Origin: an uncultured Collinsella sp. | GTDB lineage: Bacteria > Actinomycetota > Coriobacteriia > Coriobacteriales > Coriobacteriaceae | Length of the DNA: 64,000 nt | Reading direction: 5' to 3' | NCBI GenBank assembly: GCA_900540995.1 | Contig: UQHO01000001.1 | Location: 1 to 64,000 of the forward strand | Part shown: positions 59,761 to 64,000 of the stretch, one piece after another | Numbering within the stretch: the stretch's first letter is position 1 | How the letters are laid out: the number at the start of each line of letters is the position of its first letter | Program-made: the position numbers and the translations under genes | The notes under the pieces: model-generated | Told to the model about the DNA's origin: nothing | The model's database searches: none | Seen by the model: only the letters and a program-made list of their open reading frames with translations

Positions 59761-59871
59761 CTAGAAATGAACATATACGCCAAAACAGCTACAGCGCGAA
59801 CACGGGTGGTAATTGCGGCAGCCACCACCGCCACCCTGCACGTTGCTACACGGATCGATTACCCAGTTCAT
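59761..59871 (-). CDS. Cys-rich RiPP precursor peptide
   Basis: 36 codons, preceded by AAAGGAGG at 5-base spacing, which is the best RBS in the cluster. The product starts MNWVIDPC, has five glycines in a row and ends VYVHF; cysteines are at 8, 18, 24, 27 and 29 (spacing 9, 5, 2, 1). No hydrophobic signal is present and no double-glycine cleavage site other than the Gly run. Short Cys-rich peptides beside SPASM radical-SAM enzymes are typical sactipeptide or ranthipeptide substrates. The M-x-W-V-I-x-P start recalls clostridial peptide families from memory; not verified. Confidence 0.8.
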   Translation of the reverse strand: MNWVIDPCSNVQGGGGGCRNYHPCSRCSCFGVYVHF

Positions 59872-59910
59872 AATTACCTCCTTTCGATTTATCGTCTGTT
59901 TTAATACTCC

Positions 59911-59942
59911 GTTATCGTATATCGATAACCTTATGATTTCAA
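59911..59942 (-). promoter_or_regulatory. Promoter and operator of the peptide cluster
   Basis: Minus strand TTGAAA (59937-59942), 17 bases, TACGAT (59914-59919). A perfect 19-bp palindrome, GTTATCG-TATAT-CGATAAC (59911-59929), covers the -10. A repressor here would shut off the cluster; the HTH gene at 60040 is the obvious candidate. Confidence 0.75.
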
Positions 59943-59962
59943 GAACTATTTTCAAATAAATT

Positions 59963-59996
59963 AAGGCTCCTACCGATCGTTTGCGGTAGGAGCCTT
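59963..59996 (-). terminator. Terminator of the HTH/DUF2975 pair
   Basis: AAGGCTCCTACCG and CGGTAGGAGCCTT pair around an 8-base loop, followed by AATTTATTT on the minus strand. It isolates the regulator pair from the peptide promoter. Confidence 0.85.
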
Positions 59997-60039
59997 GCGT
60001 GCATACGTGTTTGTCTTCTTGTCTTCTTATTCTGTTTTG

Positions 60040-60366
60040 TTATTCCTTAGAAAGATCTACTACGTAAACCTCTGTGGGCAATATCTCGGAGGGGTCGGGA
60101 TTGCGTCTTTGCAAAATCTTATTCCGCGCGCGCGCGATGGTAAGTTCCTCAAGTTCTATTTCGCTCACGCGACGGATCAAATCTCCCGGCTGACAATCCA
60201 ACTCAACACAGATATCGAGCAATGTCTTCAAGCGTATGGCCTTAATTTTTGCATTACGGATTTTAGAAATGTTAGCTGGCGTATGCCCAGTCGCTCTTAT
60301 TAGATCGGCATTTGTTTTCCCGGTCTTGAGCAAAAGTGTCTCAACCTCAATAATGAGATAATCCAT
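60040..60366 (-). CDS. Cro/C1-type HTH regulator (YozG-like)
   Basis: 108 residues. HTH covers about residues 1-70 (LLLKTGKTNADLIRATGHTP, ANISKIRNAK, IRLKTLLDICVELDCQPGDL), of the YozG type that usually accompanies a DUF2975 membrane protein. The 40-residue C-terminal tail is charged and is longer than in most members. It starts 10 bases after the DUF2975 stop and probably binds the palindrome at 59911. ATG 60366 is chosen; an in-frame TTG two codons earlier is possible. Confidence 0.8.
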   Translation of the reverse strand: MDYLIIEVETLLLKTGKTNADLIRATGHTPANISKIRNAKIKAIRLKTLLDICVELDCQPGDLIRRVSEIELEELTIARARNKILQRRNPDPSEILPTEVYVVDLSKE

Positions 60367-60376
60367 GGTCAATCAC

Positions 60377-60946
60377 CTAGACCAAATCATCGGACTGGGA
60401 CTGCAAAAGCGCCCCATAGCGCCAGAAGATCGACAAAGCGAAAGCAACCATCATTGCAATGATGGATCCCACATCCAAAGTGATGCCTGAGTCACCAATC
60501 TGAAGGAGAGCGGAATTCATACGACAGCTCAACATACAATTACCCATCATTATTTTTAAATCGCTGCCAATCTGTAGAGAGCCCATCACGGCATTGATTG
60601 CAAATAGGCAAGCAATAACGGTAATCATCCGTGCATGTCGAATAGTAAAAGGCGATTGACGACGGGCGACATCGAAGCTGATGCTTAACAATGTGAACTC
60701 CCCTGCAAGGAGCAAAACCGCCCATAGCGCCAAGTTTGGGAGCGCGATGCTGCCGCCCTTACCAAGCTCAACGACCCCCTCGATTACCACTGCGCCGTTC
60801 AAAATACTTTGGCATGCAACAACAAATGCCGAACCAAAGACGGCGATGGTAGCGATGGCTATAAGTACCAGCACGGCACAAAGAACCATTCCGATTTTTC
60901 TCATGTTATTGAACGACATCTCAATTCTTTGAGCGCTATTCGCCAT
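60377..60946 (-). CDS. DUF2975 membrane protein
   Basis: 189 residues with four membrane helices (IGMVLCAVLVLIAIATIAVF, LALWAVLLLAGEFTLLSI, MITVIACLFAINAVMGSL, IIAMMVAFALSIFWRYGALL). It matches the DUF2975 pattern and pairs with the following HTH gene; together they may sense a membrane signal or the peptide itself. Start MANSAQ at 60946 has AAAGGAG. Confidence 0.75.
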   Translation of the reverse strand: MANSAQRIEMSFNNMRKIGMVLCAVLVLIAIATIAVFGSAFVVACQSILNGAVVIEGVVELGKGGSIALPNLALWAVLLLAGEFTLLSISFDVARRQSPFTIRHARMITVIACLFAINAVMGSLQIGSDLKIMMGNCMLSCRMNSALLQIGDSGITLDVGSIIAMMVAFALSIFWRYGALLQSQSDDLV

Positions 60947-61017
60947 AGTAACTCCTTTTGCCATCCAGCAGAACTCTTTCAATTATTTTATCGTTACCGG
61001 AAACTCTTCTCTACAAG

Positions 61018-61050
61018 AAAAGGGGCGCACCTCCATCGGAAACGCCCCCT
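61018..61050 (-). terminator. clpC terminator
   Basis: Minus strand GGGGGCG, 15-base loop, CGCCCCT and TTTTC, about 25 bases after the clpC stop. Confidence 0.7.
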
Positions 61051-61074
61051 ATCATGCGAGGTTATATTCAATCC

Positions 61075-63717
61075 CTACAGCGCGCCGGAACCGGCTTGCA
61101 TCATGCCGCCGGGGCCCGAGGTCACGCCGCCGCTCACGGGCGCGGCGTTGCCGGTGTGCGGTGCCGCCGGGGCGGTATCGCCACCGAGCGTGCCCGCCGG
61201 ACGCGGTGCCGGGATCTCGCCCGTGCCGTGGCTAAAGACAAACTTGCCATCGGCCACATCGCACAGGACGGTATCGCCCTCGCCCCACTCGCCGGCCAGA
61301 AGCTCCTCGGACAGCGGGTCCTCGATGAGCTTTTGAATAGCACGGCGCAGCGGACGCGCACCGTTGGTGAGGTCGGTGCCCTCGGCCACGATCTTGTCAT
61401 AGGCCGCATCGGTGAGCTTGATGTTCATGCCGTTGGCGATCAGACGCTGGCGCAGGTCGTCCACCAGCAGGTGAGCGATCTTGGTCAGGTTCTCACCCGA
61501 GAGCTTCTGGAACACCACGATGTCGTCGATGCGGTTGAGCAGCTCGGGGCGGAACAGGCGCTTGAGCTCGCCCATCGCGCGGCCGCGGATCTCACTCGAG
61601 GTGAGGCCCTGCTCGCCGGTGGTGCCAAAGCCAACGCTTGCATCCTGCGCAATCTCGCGGGCGCCCACGTTTGACGTCATGATGATCACCGTATTGCGGA
61701 AGTCGACCGTCTTGCCCTGGCTATCGGTCAGGCGGCCCTCCTCCAGCACCTGCAGCAAGATGTTGAAGATATCGGGGTGCGCCTTCTCGATCTCGTCGAA
61801 CAGCACGACCGAGTACGGGTGGCGACGAACGGCCTTGGTGAGCTGGCCGCCCTCGTCGTGACCGACGTAACCCGGAGGGCTACCGATGAGCTTGGAGACC
61901 TCGAACTCGCTACCGAACTCGGACATGTCGAAGCTGATGAGTGCATCCTTGCTGCCAAAGAGGTACTCGGCGAGCGTCTTGGCGAGCTCGGTCTTGCCCG
62001 TGCCGGTGGGACCCAGGAAGATAAAGCTGCCGCCGGGGCGACGGGGATCCTTGAGGGGTGAGCGGCTGCGGCGCACGGCCTTGGCAACTGCCTCGACAGC
62101 CTCATCCTGACCGATGATGCGCGTCTTGAGCACGCTTTCGGTCTGCAGCAGGCGACGGCTCTCACTCTCGGTGAGCGAGGACACCGGCACGCCCGAGGTC
62201 ACGGACACGATGTCGGCAATCTGGCTCACGTCAATAGTGAGCGGGCTCGCGTCGAGCTCGGCCGTCCAGGCGGCCTTGGCCTCGGCAAGCTCAATCTCGG
62301 CAGCCTTCTGCTGCTCGGTGATCTCGGCAGCCTTGTTCATGTCGTCGCCCTCGGTGGCCTCCTGTGCGGCAGCCTTGAGCTCCTCGACGCGATGCTCGGC
62401 CTCGCGCACCGGCTCAGGCGCACGGTTGGCGGCGATGCGGGCGCGAGCACCGGCCTCGTCGATGAGGTCGATGGCCTTATCGGGCAGGAAGCGATCCTGG
62501 ATGTAGCGGTTGGAAAGGTTCGCGGCAGCCTCGATAGCACCCTGCGTATAGCGCACATGGTGGTGCTCCTCGTAGCGCGGCTTGAGCGCGGTCAGGATCT
62601 TGACCGTGTCCTCGACGCTCGGCTCCTCGACATCAATGGTCTGGAAGCGACGCTCGAAGGCCGGGTCCTTGGTGAGGTACTTGCGGAACTCCTCGGCCGT
62701 GGTGGCACCGATGATCTGGAAAGCACCGCGCGCGAGCACGGGCTTGAGCATAGAGCTCGCATCGATAGAGCCCTCGGCAGAACCGGCACCGATGATGGTG
62801 TGCATCTCGTCGATAAACAAGATGACGTCGTCGGCTTCGGTGGCCTCCTGGATCACGTTCTTGAGGCGCTCCTCAAACTCGCCGCGATACTTGGCACCCG
62901 CCACGAGGCCCGGCAGGTCGAGGGTCCAGATATTCTGGTTCATGAGGTTCTCGGGCACGTTGCCGGCTGCAATCTGCTGAGCCAGGCCCTCGACGATGGC
63001 CGTCTTGCCCACGCCGGGGTCGCCCAAGATAAGCGGATTGTTCTTGGTGCGACGCGAAAGGATCTCCATCATACGCTGGACTTCCTTTTCGCGACCAATT
63101 ACAGGGTCGAGCTCGCCGTCGCGCGCCTTCTGCGTAAGGTTGGTGGCGAACTGTTTAAGCGTATCGGTGCCGCTCCCCTTTTGCTGCGACGCGTCCGAAC
63201 CGCTAAAGAACGGCAGGCCCGCACCGGGACGCCCGGCACCGGCACCGGCGAGCGGACGCTTCTTGTCCTGGTCCTTGGCGGTAAGTTTCTCGATAGCCTT
63301 TTTGATGGAGGCGGACGACACACCCAGGCGCATGAGGATGTCCATGGCCATGCCGTTACCCTCTTCGACGATGCCAATCAGCAAGTGCTCGGTCGACACA
63401 TAGGTCTGGTTGTTCTCACGCGCCACGCGGAAGGAGCGCTCCATCACGCTAATGACGAGCGGCGTAAAGGCAAGCTTGGCCGCCTCGGTCTCCTCGCTGG
63501 GCTCGGGAACCGTGGTCTGGACCTCTTTGAGAGTATCCATGATGTCATCGTAGGAGATGTCGAGCGAGCGCAGCGCCTCGGCGGCAATGCCCTCGTCCTC
63601 CTTGGCAAGCGCGAGCAGCAAGTGCTCGGTGCCCACCTTATTTGAGTGCAGATCGAGCGCCTCCTGTTTGGCCATCGACATGACCTTGCGCGCTCGATCG
63701 GTAAATCTATCTAACAT
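61075..63717 (-). CDS. clpC: ATP-dependent Clp protease ATPase subunit ClpC
   Basis: 880 residues. Two Clp-N repeats (residues 1-145), AAA+ domain 1 with GDPGVGKTAIVEGLAQQI, a coiled middle domain, AAA+ domain 2 with GPTGTGKTELAKTLAEYLF, and the ClpP-binding loop VGFG. The C-terminal 50 residues are Gly/Pro/Ala-rich and atypical. It unfolds proteins for ClpP degradation. Start MLDRFTDRAR at 63717 follows AAGGA. radA normally lies next; here the peptide cluster follows. No CtsR-like operator is visible in the 190 bases upstream. Confidence 0.96.
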   Translation of the reverse strand: MLDRFTDRARKVMSMAKQEALDLHSNKVGTEHLLLALAKEDEGIAAEALRSLDISYDDIMDTLKEVQTTVPEPSEETEAAKLAFTPLVISVMERSFRVARENNQTYVSTEHLLIGIVEEGNGMAMDILMRLGVSSASIKKAIEKLTAKDQDKKRPLAGAGAGRPGAGLPFFSGSDASQQKGSGTDTLKQFATNLTQKARDGELDPVIGREKEVQRMMEILSRRTKNNPLILGDPGVGKTAIVEGLAQQIAAGNVPENLMNQNIWTLDLPGLVAGAKYRGEFEERLKNVIQEATEADDVILFIDEMHTIIGAGSAEGSIDASSMLKPVLARGAFQIIGATTAEEFRKYLTKDPAFERRFQTIDVEEPSVEDTVKILTALKPRYEEHHHVRYTQGAIEAAANLSNRYIQDRFLPDKAIDLIDEAGARARIAANRAPEPVREAEHRVEELKAAAQEATEGDDMNKAAEITEQQKAAEIELAEAKAAWTAELDASPLTIDVSQIADIVSVTSGVPVSSLTESESRRLLQTESVLKTRIIGQDEAVEAVAKAVRRSRSPLKDPRRPGGSFIFLGPTGTGKTELAKTLAEYLFGSKDALISFDMSEFGSEFEVSKLIGSPPGYVGHDEGGQLTKAVRRHPYSVVLFDEIEKAHPDIFNILLQVLEEGRLTDSQGKTVDFRNTVIIMTSNVGAREIAQDASVGFGTTGEQGLTSSEIRGRAMGELKRLFRPELLNRIDDIVVFQKLSGENLTKIAHLLVDDLRQRLIANGMNIKLTDAAYDKIVAEGTDLTNGARPLRRAIQKLIEDPLSEELLAGEWGEGDTVLCDVADGKFVFSHGTGEIPAPRPAGTLGGDTAPAAPHTGNAAPVSGGVTSGPGGMMQAGSGAL

Positions 63718-63909
63718 GCTCGTTTCCTTACATGAGTTCATCGAAATCAAAACGCCCGCCCGTCGGCGGCGCTTTTGTCTCTTTACCCACAGGTTGTCTA
63801 TGTTAACAGCTGGAGGAATATCTATAAACCCGGCTCACATGAATGCAGGTTATGACCGCATCGCGGGACTCACCGCGCGATGCGCGACAGGCGCCCCGCA
63901 AGAGAAACC

Positions 63910-64000
63910 CTAGGCGTCTTTCACCACGTCGGGACTCGTCGCACGCGATGCGCGATAGGCATCGGCCTCCTTGGAGACGCGTTCGAGCAGCTCGGATGTA
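63910..64000 (-). CDS. 3' end of an unidentified gene (partial)
   Basis: The last 29 codons and stop of a minus-strand gene that begins outside the window: SELLERVSKEADAYRASR then ATSPDVVKDA. The codon use is like its neighbours. Too little to identify; transcription toward clpC is in the same direction. Confidence 0.55.
   Translation of the reverse strand, partial: TSELLERVSKEADAYRASRATSPDVVKDA

Overview
The window looks like chromosome from a high-GC, gut-type member of the Coriobacteriia (Actinomycetota), probably Collinsella or a close relative. This is inferred from gene content, codon bias, many dispersed palindromic repeats and gene order. No database search was run.

Read on the minus strand from right to left, the window carries an old conserved gene series: clpC (61-63.7 kb); disA-ispD-ispF-cysS-rlmB-yacP-like (43.4-48.9 kb); tRNA-Tyr/Thr/Met-tuf-rpmG-tRNA-Trp-secE-nusG-rplK-rplA (32.6-37.0 kb); rplJ-rplL-(galU)-rpoB-rpoC (0.2-10.7 kb). 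The order is that of the Gram-positive clpC-to-rpoC supercluster, broken by three accessory blocks and by galU. These genes serve proteolysis, c-di-AMP synthesis, isoprenoid precursors, translation and transcription.

Accessory block A (11.1-32.5 kb) holds an aminotransferase, a flavodoxin-like protein, a mismatch DNA glycosylase with an alpha-amylase, an MFS exporter, a fused FeoA-FeoB iron transporter behind two tandem operators, an esterase, EIIA-Glc, asnS, a WYL-type regulator, an ABC uptake system, a surface-anchored 5'-nucleotidase, MscS, and an unusual cytoplasmic BMP-domain protein coupled to a phosphoesterase. Block B (37.3-43.4 kb) is an RpiR-controlled beta-glucoside PTS island with matching repeats on both sides, a tRNA-Thr(UGU) and a HipA-like kinase fused to a DNA-binding domain. 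Block C (49.1-61 kb) holds mntP, hipBA, pepD, a RelB/PIN toxin-antitoxin pair and a compact radical-SAM peptide cluster.

The most interesting locus is the peptide cluster at 54.4-61 kb. A 36-residue, five-cysteine, glycine-rich peptide (59761-59871, minus) has a strong ribosome binding site, a clear promoter overlapped by a 19-bp palindrome, and a hairpin terminator after it. An ABC exporter (ATPase plus two permeases), a SPASM radical-SAM enzyme and a second, fused ABC transporter follow. An HTH/DUF2975 pair lies upstream. It looks like a sactipeptide- or ranthipeptide-type RiPP system with no visible leader peptidase. Other points of note are a 220-bp palindrome at the rplJL promoter, an attenuator in the rplJ leader, a 16-residue stretch in place of about 8 in RpoB fork loop 2, and several families of dispersed repeats.
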